In this document: one piece after another, positions 35,241 to 44,591 of the stretch | Numbering within the stretch: position 1 is the stretch's first letter | Layout of the letters: every line of letters begins with the position of its first letter | Notes under the pieces: model-generated | Database searches by the model: none | Told to the model about the DNA's origin: nothing | Seen by the model: the letters and a program-made list of their open reading frames with translations, nothing else | Program-made: the position numbers and the translations under genes | From: Bacteroides intestinalis DSM 17393 | Lineage (GTDB): Bacteria; Bacteroidota; Bacteroidia; Bacteroidales; Bacteroidaceae | DNA: 64,000 nucleotides | Direction: 5' to 3' | Assembly (NCBI RefSeq): GCF_000172175.1 | Contig: NZ_ABJL02000008.1 | Location: 1,612,001 to 1,676,000 of the forward strand

Positions 35241-35290
35241 GCAAAGATAATGCAAACCGAGAGCAAAATAAAATGAATTCATTCATTTTT
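35241..35290 (-). promoter_or_regulatory. Orphan promoter of the palindrome-TATCTTTG family
   Basis: Read on the minus strand: palindrome ATGAATGAATTCAT, then TTTTATTTTGCTCTCGGTTT, then GCATTATCTTTG. It points away from rpoD towards the element, where no minus-strand gene follows. It probably once drove the secreted-protein gene at 13564. Confidence 0.6.
35242..35250. other. Candidate attR core
   Basis: Direct repeat of the CAAAGATAA at 13592-13600, placed in the -7 box of an orphan promoter. Recombination between the two would put that promoter in front of the gene at 13564. Confidence 0.35.
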
Positions 35291-35336
35291 TTATGCTAAA
35301 GCGCAGCTCATCTTCACTTTTATGGTAAAAAAACAA

Positions 35337-35374
35337 AAAAACCGATGATCATAATATGACCACCGGTTTTTAAT
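35337..35374 (-). terminator. rpoD terminator
   Basis: On the minus strand ACCGGTGGTCATA and TATGATCATCGGT form an imperfect stem followed by a run of seven T, downstream of the rpoD stop. Confidence 0.8.
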
Positions 35375-35406
35375 TCTTTCTATTTGTCGGAAATTGATAT
35401 TTCTTA

Positions 35407-36267
35407 TTATCCCAAATAAGACTTGAGCAATTTACTACGATTACTTTGTCTTAATCTTCTAATTGCTTTTTCTTTAATCTGGCGTACACGTTCACGGGTC
35501 AAACCGAATTTGTCGCCGATTTCTTCCAATGTCATTTCTTGTTGTCCGATACCGAAAAACATCTGTATGATTTCTTTTTCCCTATCGGTTAACGTAGAAA
35601 GTGCTCTATCAATTTCCCTCGCAAGAGACTCGTTCACCAAAGAGCGATCCGCCATAGGAGAGTCGTCGTTTACTAACACATCCAGCAAGCTGTTGTCTTC
35701 TCCTTCCACGAAAGGTGCGTCTACCGAAATATGGCGTCCGGATACCTTCAATGTATCGGAGATTTTATCAACAGGGATTTCTAGTTCATCTGCCAACTCT
35801 TCGGGAGACGGGCGACGTTCATTTTCCTGTTCAAACTTGGAGAATGCTTTGCTGATCTTGTTCAGCGATCCTACCTGGTTCAACGGAAGACGCACAATAC
35901 GCGACTGCTCTGCCAAAGCCTGCAAAATGGACTGACGTATCCACCATACAGCATAACTAATGAATTTGAAACCACGTGTTTCATCGAACTTTTCAGCGGC
36001 CTTGATCAGTCCTAAATTACCCTCGTTAATCAAGTCGGGCAAACTCAAACCTTGGTTCTGGTACTGCTTGGCCACAGATACAACGAAACGCAGATTGGCA
36101 CGTGTCAACTTCTCCAGTGCGATACGGTCACCCTTACGGATGCGTTGAGCGAGCTCTACCTCTTCTTCGACAGTTATGAGGTCTTCGCGACCGATTTCCT
36201 GCAAATACTTGTCAAGAGAAGCGCTCTCTCTGTTAGTGATACTTTTTGTAATCTTAAGTTGTCTCAT
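35407..36267 (-). CDS. rpoD: Primary RNA polymerase sigma factor
   Basis: 286 residues, the short primary sigma factor of Bacteroidota, which lacks region 1.1. Regions 1.2 (LDKYLQEIGREDLITVEEE), 2.4 (GFKFISYAVWWIRQSILQAL), 3 and 4.2 (TLEEIGDKFGLTRERVRQIK) are all clear. It directs transcription from the TTTG / TAnnTTTG promoters seen through the window. It has its own terminator on each side, so it is probably monocistronic. Confidence 0.96.
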   Translation of the reverse strand: MRQLKITKSITNRESASLDKYLQEIGREDLITVEEEVELAQRIRKGDRIALEKLTRANLRFVVSVAKQYQNQGLSLPDLINEGNLGLIKAAEKFDETRGFKFISYAVWWIRQSILQALAEQSRIVRLPLNQVGSLNKISKAFSKFEQENERRPSPEELADELEIPVDKISDTLKVSGRHISVDAPFVEGEDNSLLDVLVNDDSPMADRSLVNESLAREIDRALSTLTDREKEIIQMFFGIGQQEMTLEEIGDKFGLTRERVRQIKEKAIRRLRQSNRSKLLKSYLG

Positions 36268-36367
36268 TCTTCTAAAACAGATTTGGGTTGCAAAGTTACG
36301 ACATTTAATTTAGTTATAAGCTAACTTGCCCTAACTTTTTTATCTTATTCACTATAGTATTATAAAC

Positions 36368-36406
36368 AAAAAGAATGCCGACAAGTTAGTTGTCGACATT
36401 CTTTTT
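36368..36406. terminator. Terminator after htrA
   Basis: AAAAAGAATGCCGACAA pairs with TTGTCGACATTCTTTTT around a 5-base loop, with A and T tracts on both sides; it insulates htrA from rpoD. Confidence 0.85.
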
Positions 36407-36455
36407 CTTCTTTGTTAGCTAATATTACAATCTTCTTACCTAAAAAACATACCTT

Positions 36456-38030
36456 TTATTCTTGAGTCAAATCTACCGCATAATTAGCACGTTTACCTGA
36501 CGGGAACATACCTGTAATAAAGAGTACCTGATCCGGAGACTTCGTAGCTTCTTTCATGACCTTTTCCAAGTCCTCTACAGTTTTCATCTGTACGCCATTG
36601 GCTTTTAAGATAATGAAGCCTTTACGAATACCGGCAGCTCCCATCTTGCCACTGTTAACACCTGTTACTTCAAGACCATAACCCAGATTCAGTTGTTTCT
36701 TCAATTCATCAGGTATAGGACGGAAAGCTGCACCAAGAATATCCATTCCTGCATCTTTTACTACTTTTGTAGTACCTTGTTCATTTTTCAGCGTCACTTC
36801 AACAGTCTTTTCTTTCTTATCACGTATCAATTTCACTTTAACCTTATCACCGGGACGATGTTTTGCCAAAGCTTCCTGTAAATCGGCAAATTTATGAATA
36901 GGTTTATCGTCAATACCGATAAGAACGTCGTCAACCTTGATATCGGCACCTGCAGCAGAACTACCTTCTACGATTTCTCCTACTAAAAGGCCATCAACAA
37001 CACCTGATTTTTCACGAGCTTCCTTTTTAAATTCACTCAATTTCTTGCCACTCTTATCTACCGGACGTTGAGTATCACCCGGTTCTTCTACAAGCGGAGT
37101 AACAGCAACACCCAGTTTTACACGTTGAACTGTACCGAATTGTTTCAAGTCAGCAACAACTTTCTTCATGATACTGGTAGGAATGGCAAAACCATAACCC
37201 GTATTTGATCCCGTCGGAGAGAAAAGAGCAGCATTGATACCAACCAATTCACCGCGTGCATTTACCAAAGCCCCCCCACTATTACCTTGATTAATAGCAG
37301 CATCAGTCTGGATGTACGACTCAATGCTTTCCGTACCAGTCTGCTGCCCCATTCCTAACGAGCGTGCTTTAGCACTAACAATACCTGCAGTCACTGTAGA
37401 AGTCAGATTAAACGGATTACCTACAGCAAGCACCCATTCACCAACTTTCAATGCATCGGAGTCACCTACCGGAATAGTAGGAAAATCATCTCCCTCTATT
37501 TTAATCAAGGCAAGGTCCGTGACTTCATCCGTACCAATGATACGTCCTTTAAGCTGACGGTTGTCATTCAGCGTTACACTGATTTCATCCGCACCGGCAA
37601 TTACGTGATTATTCGTTACGATATATCCGTCTTTAGAGATGATGACACCGGAACCAAAACCTGTACGTTCAGGAGTCTGAACCTGTCGTCTTTGTGTACC
37701 ACCCCGACCACCAAAAAATTCACCGAAGAAATCAGAGAACGGGTCTCTAACTTCTACTTCCTGAACTTTGGAAGCTTGAGTAGAACGAATATGTACCACG
37801 GCGTGAACTGAATTTTCTGCTGCTTGCGTCAAATCTACAGGTTGCGCATCAACGGCATTATAAGAGGCCAAACGTACGTTCGGATTCTGCTGGAACATAT
37901 CACTAAATGCAGCAGTACTATCAGCAGGCGTATTTTTTTGCAGCATCTTATAGGCGGTTAAACCTGCTACTCCTGAACTGAGAAGTACAATAGCTGCAAC
38001 CCCAAGAATGTTTTTTGTTGTCTGTTTCAT
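36456..38030 (-). CDS. htrA: Do/DegP-type periplasmic serine protease
   Basis: 524 residues. An N-terminal hydrophobic segment (ILGVAAIVLLSSGVAGLTAY) exports or anchors it. The trypsin-like domain contains His in YIVTNNHVI, Asp in EVTDLALIKIEG and Ser in NQGNSGGALVN. Two PDZ domains follow, the first around DGLLVGEIVEGSSAAGADIK, the second near ELKKQLNLGYGLEVTGVNSG. HtrA degrades or refolds misfolded envelope proteins. The 230-bp upstream region is AT-rich with TTAACAG repeats but no obvious -33/-7 pair. In Bacteroides it normally lies beside rpoD, as here. Confidence 0.94.
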   Translation of the reverse strand: MKQTTKNILGVAAIVLLSSGVAGLTAYKMLQKNTPADSTAAFSDMFQQNPNVRLASYNAVDAQPVDLTQAAENSVHAVVHIRSTQASKVQEVEVRDPFSDFFGEFFGGRGGTQRRQVQTPERTGFGSGVIISKDGYIVTNNHVIAGADEISVTLNDNRQLKGRIIGTDEVTDLALIKIEGDDFPTIPVGDSDALKVGEWVLAVGNPFNLTSTVTAGIVSAKARSLGMGQQTGTESIESYIQTDAAINQGNSGGALVNARGELVGINAALFSPTGSNTGYGFAIPTSIMKKVVADLKQFGTVQRVKLGVAVTPLVEEPGDTQRPVDKSGKKLSEFKKEAREKSGVVDGLLVGEIVEGSSAAGADIKVDDVLIGIDDKPIHKFADLQEALAKHRPGDKVKVKLIRDKKEKTVEVTLKNEQGTTKVVKDAGMDILGAAFRPIPDELKKQLNLGYGLEVTGVNSGKMGAAGIRKGFIILKANGVQMKTVEDLEKVMKEATKSPDQVLFITGMFPSGKRANYAVDLTQE

Positions 38031-38261
38031 ACTTAATTTCTATTCTTTTAATTGTTAATATTCAAATCTCGTTTAACATTTCGACGTTAAAATAACGACA
38101 AAAATCGTTCACTTATTCCGCTTGTCACTCTTTTTTGTTCTCTTTTAACAGTGAACTTTTGGGGCTTAACAGCGGTTAACGGCAAGACCTGACAATTTTA
38201 CATTTATGCACGTTTACTGACGTGAAAATAAGGCAGATAGACGTTAAAACAAAATACATCC

Positions 38262-39596
38262 TTAATTATCAAGGTATTCTATATCCATGTGATAATCCCA
38301 TTTCGGGAAGTAAAGATTGCCTCCCTCCCATTCCACTTCACCACGCTGGAAGTCAACGGTTTCACTGCGGGGATATTTCTTTTCGGGCATCAAAGGCATA
38401 CCGTAGTCACTATTCACAATCATACGCCAGGAGTCGATGCCCCCCAGGAAGAAATATTCTTCATCTGCATTACGGGCGAAAGTAGGAATACCAAATGATT
38501 GATCTACAGGTACCCAACCGATACCTTCAAAATAGATCTCTGCCCAGTCATGCAGATTCCACGCTTTGGGATGCATCATGAAACCGCTTTGGAAATGCGC
38601 AGGAATGCCACTGATACGACAAAGTGTAATGAACAACAGACTAACCTGACCGCAATCGCCCTTATTGTTATCCAGAACATATTCGGGGATATTCTCTATT
38701 GTAGAGTATTCACGTGCAGAAGCCCAGGGAAAGTTATCATTCACCCAACGAAAGATGCGTTTAGCCTTTAAGAAGGGATTGGTTTCACCCTCTGTCAATT
38801 TGGCAGCAAGCTGACGCATACGCGGTGAAAAGATGATATGCTTCTCACGCTCGGCCGTATATTCCTTATATATAGAGGAGGTCGTGTCATAAGGCTGAAC
38901 ATCTTCCGGCTTCAGATTATGCCATTCAGCATTGGCAGTATACTCAAAGCTTTCGGAGAATACGGTCGGCTCATCCTGCACGGCACGTTTCTCCATATAA
39001 AGAGTGCTGTGAAGGCAATTCTGCGGAGAAAACGTATATTCCGGTTCGCTGGCAGCAATAAACTTCACATCCTGTTGTCGTGGCTGGTCAGTACGCGGAT
39101 AAGGAAGCCAGCAACGAATCAACTCTCCGGCAGGAACAGCATTACTGTCTACAGTAAGAGTATAGGTGACACGCATCCGTTTAGGGGTTGTAATCGGATT
39201 ACCACTCTTCTTCACACTTGCAATAACTTCAGGCAGATTTTCCATATTCACCTTTTCACTTCCACTAAAAGAAACACCGTCTTTCGCAGCTTTTATCTTA
39301 TAGCAGGCAGAGTCCACGCGGAATAAGTTAGGCCCGGCATTGCGGAAATAACGTTTCTCGCCATCCAGTGTCATACATTCCAAAGCCTTGGAAGCTTCCC
39401 ATTGACGCATTTGCTCATCAGTAACATCAGGAATATACTTGCGGATGTAGTCTTTCACTTCAGTTTCTGTACGAGAGAAATCGGTAAGGAGACGTTGATG
39501 CAGGTCTTCTTCCCAGGTGTAAGGCTTGTTTTCGGATTTCGTAGTACAAGCAGTGGCCAAGAAGAATAGAGCGGCGGCATACAATACTTTTTTCAT
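38262..39596 (-). CDS. Transglutaminase-like lipoprotein
   Basis: 444 residues with a lipoprotein signal (LFFLATACTTKS). After a ~150-residue N-terminal region comes a beta-rich domain (MRVTYTLTVDSNAVPAGELI). The transglutaminase-like core follows, with the catalytic Cys in NNKGDCGQVSLLF, His in AWNLHDWAEIYF and Asp in WVPVDQSF. These enzymes are cysteine peptidases of the envelope rather than crosslinkers. It is the last of three same-strand genes, with a dipeptide epimerase (39 bp gap) and an NlpC/P60 peptidase upstream, so a role in muropeptide processing is likely. Confidence 0.88.
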   Translation of the reverse strand: MKKVLYAAALFFLATACTTKSENKPYTWEEDLHQRLLTDFSRTETEVKDYIRKYIPDVTDEQMRQWEASKALECMTLDGEKRYFRNAGPNLFRVDSACYKIKAAKDGVSFSGSEKVNMENLPEVIASVKKSGNPITTPKRMRVTYTLTVDSNAVPAGELIRCWLPYPRTDQPRQQDVKFIAASEPEYTFSPQNCLHSTLYMEKRAVQDEPTVFSESFEYTANAEWHNLKPEDVQPYDTTSSIYKEYTAEREKHIIFSPRMRQLAAKLTEGETNPFLKAKRIFRWVNDNFPWASAREYSTIENIPEYVLDNNKGDCGQVSLLFITLCRISGIPAHFQSGFMMHPKAWNLHDWAEIYFEGIGWVPVDQSFGIPTFARNADEEYFFLGGIDSWRMIVNSDYGMPLMPEKKYPRSETVDFQRGEVEWEGGNLYFPKWDYHMDIEYLDN

Positions 39597-39635
39597 AATG
39601 ATTATTTTTATAGATGATGATGGGACAATACCCCT

Positions 39636-40802
39636 TTATAGTTTCACAACTCCGATACCCGGCAAATCGGGCAATGTAATCTTACCCTTTATCACTTCCA
39701 TACCTTTGAAACGGTCGTTAGCAATAAGCAGATTGCCATCCAGATCGGCAAAATCAACTGCAGGAGAGAATTGAGCGGCGGCGGAACATGCACACGATGT
39801 TTCTGTCATGCATCCCACCATCACTTTCATACCCAAAGCACGCGCCAATGTCACCATCTTCCAGCCCTCGCGCATACCTGTACATTTCATCAACTTAATA
39901 TTGATGCCATGGAATGCACCTTTCAAACCAGCCACATCGCTCAGCCGTTGCAAAGATTCATCGGCAAAGATAGGCAACGGACTTTGCTGCGTCACCCAAG
40001 CTATGTCATCCAACTGGGTCTTAGGCATTGGTTGTTCAATCATTACAATTCCTTTTTCATGAAGCCAATGTATCATGTCGATAGCATAATGTTTATCCGT
40101 CCAACCCTGATTAGCATCTACGGCAATAGGAAGACTGGTTACGGAACGAATGGTTTCAATCATCTCCTTGTCATTCTCACGTCCCAGTTTTACTTTGAGG
40201 ATATTGAACTGATCCGCACATTCCTTCGTTTTCTCACGTACCACCTTGGGTGTATCAATGCCGATAGTGAAAGTAGTAGAAGGGGCTTTGTCCTTATCCA
40301 GCCCCCAAATCTTATACCACGGGGCTTGCAGCAATTTTCCCACAAGATCATGCAATGCAATATCTACAGCCGCTTTAGCAGCAGCATCTCCCGGCGAAAG
40401 TTTATCCACATAAGCCAGAATATCTTCCAACTGGAAAGGATCAGGAAACTGCCCGATGACATCCTGCACTTTCTTCAGGAAAGCCATTACACTTTCCATT
40501 GTACCCAACTCTTTCTGCAGATAGGGCGGCATGGATGCTTCGCCATAACCGGTAATTCCATCATATTCAATCTCTACTTGTACATCAGGAGTTGTGGTGC
40601 GTGAGTAAGTAGCCACCGTAAATACATGGCGCAACTTCAACTCATACGGGAAGAAACGCAATTTCATCCTGGCATTCACACCACTTTTATTGATATTGAA
40701 CAGAGACGGGGTGCTTTCCCCTGCAAATACATTGTTAATAGCCACACTGGAACCTAATGCAGCGAAAGCCTCTGTTTTCAGGAAATCTCTTCTGTTTTGC
40801 AT
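39636..40802 (-). CDS. Dipeptide epimerase (L-Ala-D/L-Glu epimerase type) with Tat-like signal
   Basis: 388 residues. The start MQNRRDFLKTEAFAALGSS is a twin-arginine-like signal. The enolase-superfamily fold is seen in KLGRENDKEMIE (second-shell KxK), AVDANQGW (metal Asp), MIEQPM (metal Glu), IFADESL (metal Asp) and the late NIKLMKCTG with the other catalytic Lys. It would epimerise the L-Ala-D-Glu released from peptidoglycan to L-Ala-L-Glu. It lies between the transglutaminase-like and NlpC/P60 genes, 45 bp downstream of the latter. Confidence 0.9.
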   Translation of the reverse strand: MQNRRDFLKTEAFAALGSSVAINNVFAGESTPSLFNINKSGVNARMKLRFFPYELKLRHVFTVATYSRTTTPDVQVEIEYDGITGYGEASMPPYLQKELGTMESVMAFLKKVQDVIGQFPDPFQLEDILAYVDKLSPGDAAAKAAVDIALHDLVGKLLQAPWYKIWGLDKDKAPSTTFTIGIDTPKVVREKTKECADQFNILKVKLGRENDKEMIETIRSVTSLPIAVDANQGWTDKHYAIDMIHWLHEKGIVMIEQPMPKTQLDDIAWVTQQSPLPIFADESLQRLSDVAGLKGAFHGINIKLMKCTGMREGWKMVTLARALGMKVMVGCMTETSCACSAAAQFSPAVDFADLDGNLLIANDRFKGMEVIKGKITLPDLPGIGVVKL

Positions 40803-40847
40803 ATGATTCGTTTTTTAATTATTAGATGATGATGGGAGAATTACGGA

Positions 40848-42050
40848 TTATTCATAATAAGGGTTTGTTGCCGTTGTATTCAGGGATTCTTCCTTATCTA
40901 TATAAGGTAACACACGCGTAGCAAACAACAGCCGTCCGAGGTTATATTCATCAAAGAGTTCGTCGGCAGGATCAAAACTACTGACATGCACATCTCCCTG
41001 TGAATGAATGAACCGTTTATCCCCAATATACATTCCCACATGTACCACACGCTCTTTACGATCTGCCGTAGCTTTACGGCCGAAGAAAATCAAATCCCCC
41101 GGTTGCAGGTTACTAAAATCAGGAGCAATATCGATATGCTCGCCCACATAGGCTTGTTGCGAAGCATCACGCGGAATAATAATATCATGTATGAACAGAA
41201 TGGTACGCATGAAACCGCTACAATCAATTCCTTTGGAAGAAGTACCCGCCCAAAGATATGGAACGCCCATTAATGTGTGTGCCGTATGGATAATACTGGC
41301 AGCATCTTGTTTCAAAGAAGCCCGCCATCTACTTTCCGGCATAGAGATGGATTTTGAGATATACCCCGTCCGTCCATCAGGATAAGCAACTTTATAGTAA
41401 GCACCTTTGCTTCCCTCCCACTTCAAACGGTTACCTGCAACCACATCAGAAACAGCCTGGGAAGTTTGATTAGGTTCGGAATACACGAAGCCGTAATGAG
41501 AAGTCACCACAATTTTCTCTGCCGCATTCCAGGCATGAAGTTCTTCTTTAGTGACCGGATGAATACCTACACGGTGCACCCAGGCAATGTAATTATCCGG
41601 TGTCTGAATGCGATACCAGCCGTCGCGTTGCAACACGCGGATGGGCATTCCCATCAATCCCTGCGTCATCATTTCGGATGAGAAATCCGGTTCTACACGA
41701 AGATTGGATACTGATACATTAATGATACCATATGTTTTTCCTTCCAGCCCAACCTCATCCGGCAATACCTGCAGACAGTCCATCACCTTATAATTGGCTT
41801 TCGACAATCCATTGAGAAGAGCTGCCTTCGCTTCAGGAGAGGTGGTTACACCACGTAACATCACATTTTTACCGGCAAAGGAATAATCTACATCAAAAAG
41901 TGCCACTCGTTTGTCCGGGGCATACTGATGTTTCAAACTGTCGGATAATTGTGCCACATCAGCAGGAATAGTCCTGTCCCCGACTTCCGAAGCCGCCGAA
42001 CATAACGAAGCGAAAAGGAACAGGGAGACGATAGGAATAAGTCTTTTCAT
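40848..42050 (-). CDS. NlpC/P60 endopeptidase with bacterial SH3 domains
   Basis: 400 residues with a signal peptide (IPIVSLFLFASLCSAAS). Two SH3b-like domains span about residues 100-245 (INVSVSNLRVEPDFSSEMMT and WEGSKGAYYKVAYPDGRTG). The C-terminal C40 peptidase shows SKGIDCSGFMRT with the nucleophilic Cys, VVHVGMYIG with His, and IHSQGDVH. It cleaves gamma-D-Glu-diamino acid bonds in stem peptides. It is the first gene of the muropeptide operon; a -7 box TAACTTTG lies at 42085-42092 on the minus strand. Confidence 0.93.
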   Translation of the reverse strand: MKRLIPIVSLFLFASLCSAASEVGDRTIPADVAQLSDSLKHQYAPDKRVALFDVDYSFAGKNVMLRGVTTSPEAKAALLNGLSKANYKVMDCLQVLPDEVGLEGKTYGIINVSVSNLRVEPDFSSEMMTQGLMGMPIRVLQRDGWYRIQTPDNYIAWVHRVGIHPVTKEELHAWNAAEKIVVTSHYGFVYSEPNQTSQAVSDVVAGNRLKWEGSKGAYYKVAYPDGRTGYISKSISMPESRWRASLKQDAASIIHTAHTLMGVPYLWAGTSSKGIDCSGFMRTILFIHDIIIPRDASQQAYVGEHIDIAPDFSNLQPGDLIFFGRKATADRKERVVHVGMYIGDKRFIHSQGDVHVSSFDPADELFDEYNLGRLLFATRVLPYIDKEESLNTTATNPYYE

Positions 42051-42223
42051 TAGCTAAAATGATTTGGGGGTTATTAAGTATTAGCAAAGTTAGAAATAAT
42101 TTCTATTTTGGTTATATATTTTTAGGAATATTAAGAGAGACAAATATCTCATTCTTCAGAAGAAGTTAAAAAACTCGGCAAGGTTTTGTATCCACTGGCA
42201 TAAAAGTCGTATCTTTGCCAGAC

Positions 42224-42616
42224 AAAAGCAGTTGGTCGGTCTGTCGCTTGCGTCTCGGCGTATGAGGAAAGTCCGGGCAACACAGAGCATCCCACTTCCT
42301 AACAGAAAGCTGTCCGCGAGGGTAGAGTAACGTAGAAGAAAACAACCGCCTGCGTCTTCGGGCGTCGGTAAGGGTGAGAAGGTGGGGTAAGAGCCTACCA
42401 GTCTTGTGGCAACACAAGGGCTGTGCGTCTTGGGAGTTGTAAGGTCATGTAAACCGACGCTATGAGAGCTGCTCGCTCCATGTCGGAGGGTAGACCGCTA
42501 AAGCTTGTATGGTGACATACGGCTCAGATAAATGATGGACACCTTGATGAATGAAGAATGAAGAATTCTTCCTGAAAACAAGGAACAGAACCCGGCTTAC
42601 AGACCGACTGCTTTTT
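42224..42616 (+). ncRNA. rnpB: RNase P RNA (M1 RNA)
   Basis: The 5' AAGCAGTTGGTCGGTCT pairs with the 3' AGACCGACTGCTTT (helix P1). Conserved core segments are present: GAGGAAAGTCCGGGC near the start, GGGTAAGAGCCTACCAG-like P10-11 region, GGCAACA, and GAACCCGGCTTACAGACCG-like terminal J. It ends in a T tract (42611-42618). A promoter with TTTG (42185-42188) and TATCTTTG (42210-42217) directly precedes it. The RNA is the catalytic part of RNase P, which matures tRNA 5' ends. Confidence 0.95.
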
Positions 42617-42640
42617 TTAATGAAGAACTGAGAATGAAGA

Positions 42641-43957
42641 ATGAATAAACGTATTACTGCTCTTTGGAAATTCCTGACATACGACATTTGGCGTATTACG
42701 GAGGACGAAGTCACTAAAACGACCTTCTCCCTCTATAATATTATCAAAACAATCTATCTCTGCATTAACCGTTTCACCAAAGACAGACTGGTAAACAAAG
42801 CTTCTGCACTGACTTACAGCACACTGCTCGCCATTGTTCCCATTCTTGCCATCCTGTTTGCCATCGCACGCGGATTCGGCTTCGACAATCTTATGGAAAG
42901 CCAAGTACGAATGGGATTTGGAGGACACAATCAAACGACGGAAGTAATCCTGCAGTTTGTCAATTCTTACCTGTCGCAAACCAAGAGTGGCATATTCATC
43001 GGAGTGGGTTTAATCATGTTGTTATGGACGGTTATCAACCTGATCAGCAGCATTGAAATCACATTCAATCGTATTTGGGAAATAAAAAAAGCGCGGAGTA
43101 TGTACCGTAAAATCACGGACTACTTCTCCATGTTCTTACTGATGCCTATATTGATTGTAATTTCGGGTGGTCTCTCTATCTTCATGTCTACCAGCTTAAA
43201 GTACATAGAAGACTTTGTTCTGCTGGCTCCTATCCTGAAGTTCCTGATACGCCTGATACCTTTCGTACTGACGTGGTTTATGTTCACGGGACTGTACATC
43301 TATATGCCGAATACCAAAGTAAGGTTTAAGCCTGCACTCATCTCAGGAATTCTTGCAGGAACGGCACACCAGGCATTCCAGTTTCTCTATATCAGTGGTC
43401 AGCTATGGGTATCGCGCTATAATGCCATTTATGGTAGTTTTGCCGCACTCCCTTTATTTCTGCTTTGGCTTCAGATATCATGGACCATTTGCCTGTTTGG
43501 CGCAGAGCTGACCTACGCAGGACAAAACATCCGGAATTTCAGCTTTGACAAGGATACCAAAAATATCAGCAGAAGGTTCCGGGACTTTGTTTCCATTCTT
43601 ATCATGTCTCTTATAGCCAAGCGGTTTGAAGAGAATATTAAGCCGTACACTGCCGAAGAAATGTCCGAAGAATGCCAGATTCCTATCCGCTTGACGCATC
43701 AGGTGCTATACGAGCTACAGGAAATCAACCTGCTGCATGAAGTGGTAGATGAAAAAGACGAGGTAATCGGTTATCAGCCTGCAATGGACATCAACAAACT
43801 GAATGTCGCACTATTGTTGGACAGACTGGATACGCACGGTTCGGAAGATTTCAAGATCGATAAGGAAAAAGAATTCAGCGATCAATGGGATGTGCTGATG
43901 AAAGCACGCGAGGAGTATTATAAGAGTGCGAGCCATGTACTGCTGAAAGACTTGTAA
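42641..43957 (+). CDS. YihY/BrkB-family inner membrane protein
   Basis: 438 residues. The first ~300 residues have six hydrophobic segments with the family marks KASALTYSTLLAIVPILAIL, GFGFDNLMESQ, IWEIKKARSM, and YNAIYGSFAALPLFLLWLQISW. The last ~130 residues are soluble and contain a winged-helix-like stretch (EECQIPIRLTHQVLYELQEI). Once called ribonuclease BN by error, the family is now viewed as membrane proteins of uncertain, possibly transport, function. It starts just after rnpB. Confidence 0.85.
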   Translation: MNKRITALWKFLTYDIWRITEDEVTKTTFSLYNIIKTIYLCINRFTKDRLVNKASALTYSTLLAIVPILAILFAIARGFGFDNLMESQVRMGFGGHNQTTEVILQFVNSYLSQTKSGIFIGVGLIMLLWTVINLISSIEITFNRIWEIKKARSMYRKITDYFSMFLLMPILIVISGGLSIFMSTSLKYIEDFVLLAPILKFLIRLIPFVLTWFMFTGLYIYMPNTKVRFKPALISGILAGTAHQAFQFLYISGQLWVSRYNAIYGSFAALPLFLLWLQISWTICLFGAELTYAGQNIRNFSFDKDTKNISRRFRDFVSILIMSLIAKRFEENIKPYTAEEMSEECQIPIRLTHQVLYELQEINLLHEVVDEKDEVIGYQPAMDINKLNVALLLDRLDTHGSEDFKIDKEKEFSDQWDVLMKAREEYYKSASHVLLKDL

Positions 43958-44046
43958 AATTAAAAGTTGAAAATTAAAAATTAAAAGTCGTCTGTGCACT
44001 CATCTGCATAGCTTCTTTAATTTTTAATTCTCAATTTTTAATTTAT

Positions 44047-44586
44047 TCAGTATTTATTGTAAGAAACCACCTTTTCTTTCGGCTTTCTTGCTTTCTTCCG
44101 CTTCTCTTTCACGGAATAGCCAATGGTGATAACCAACAGCAAGCGCTTGGAAGACGGAATACCGGTCAGCTTCTTGATTTCTTTCTCATCAAACCAACCG
44201 AGAATACAAGAGCCCAACCCTTCACTCTCGGCAGCCAATGTGATATGAGCAGTGGCAATGCCAATATCTATTAAAGGGAAATACTTGTCTTTAATCTTTG
44301 CACCCAGAAATGAAGTTACGTTCATTGATTCCTCCACCACCAAAATGTGTACAGGAGCATCTTTAGCAAACTTATTCATTCCCAGTCCGGCAGTGGCCTT
44401 ACCTACTTTGACGGACAACTCCGGATCATTAATTACAACAAACTTCCACGGCTGCGCATTACAAGCCGAAGGTGCCAGACGGGCAGCTTCCAATATCCGT
44501 TCCAGCTTCTCAGGCTCAACAGGACGGCTCATATCATAAGCACGGTCGCTCTGCCGAGAAGCAACTAACTTCAGAAAATCTTCCAT
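44047..44586 (-). CDS. Nitroreductase-family FMN oxidoreductase
   Basis: 179 residues. Family features are SRQSDRAYDMSRPVEPEKLE at the start, ARLAPSACNAQPWKFVVI (FMN-binding), DIGIATAHITLAAESEGLGS and the late TIGYSVKEKRKKARKP. Such homodimers reduce nitro compounds, quinones or enones with NAD(P)H. It begins 5 bp downstream of ribE, so the flavin-using enzyme is in one operon with a gene for riboflavin synthesis. Confidence 0.9.
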   Translation of the reverse strand: MEDFLKLVASRQSDRAYDMSRPVEPEKLERILEAARLAPSACNAQPWKFVVINDPELSVKVGKATAGLGMNKFAKDAPVHILVVEESMNVTSFLGAKIKDKYFPLIDIGIATAHITLAAESEGLGSCILGWFDEKEIKKLTGIPSSKRLLLVITIGYSVKEKRKKARKPKEKVVSYNKY

Positions 44587-44591
44587 ATCTA

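Larger units (their letters stand above)
13592..35250. mobile_element. Remnant of a CTnDOT-like integrative element
   Basis: Most of this region is visibly GC-richer than the flanks. Gene order integrase, excisionase-like HTH genes, DUF3945 protein, topoisomerase III parallels int, xis2c, xis2d, orf3 and exc of CTnDOT. No relaxase, coupling protein, Tra protein or resistance gene is present, topB is split by an intron, and the large methylase/helicase gene is frameshifted, so this is probably a decayed or deleted element. The exact borders are inferred from a 9-bp repeat; the right end could lie anywhere between 30117 and 35300. Confidence 0.6.
34861..35406. other. 545-bp stretch without protein genes at the right end of the element
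   Basis: Contains a hairpin at 34901-34941, a -7 box TACCTTTG (35096-35103) followed by a nested hairpin (35119-35160, possible small RNA), the candidate attR core (35242-35250), an orphan minus-strand promoter of the palindromic family (35241-35290), and the rpoD terminator. No coding sequence is convincing on either strand. Confidence 0.5.

Noticed and set aside
37860..37885. ACGTACGTTCGG inside htrA as an Mpi inversion site
   Set aside because: Lies within coding sequence with no inverted partner nearby.
38140..38200. TTAACAG-type repeats upstream of htrA as a further 22-bp array
   Set aside because: Only two imperfect copies at a ~21-bp spacing; too weak to group with the three clear arrays.
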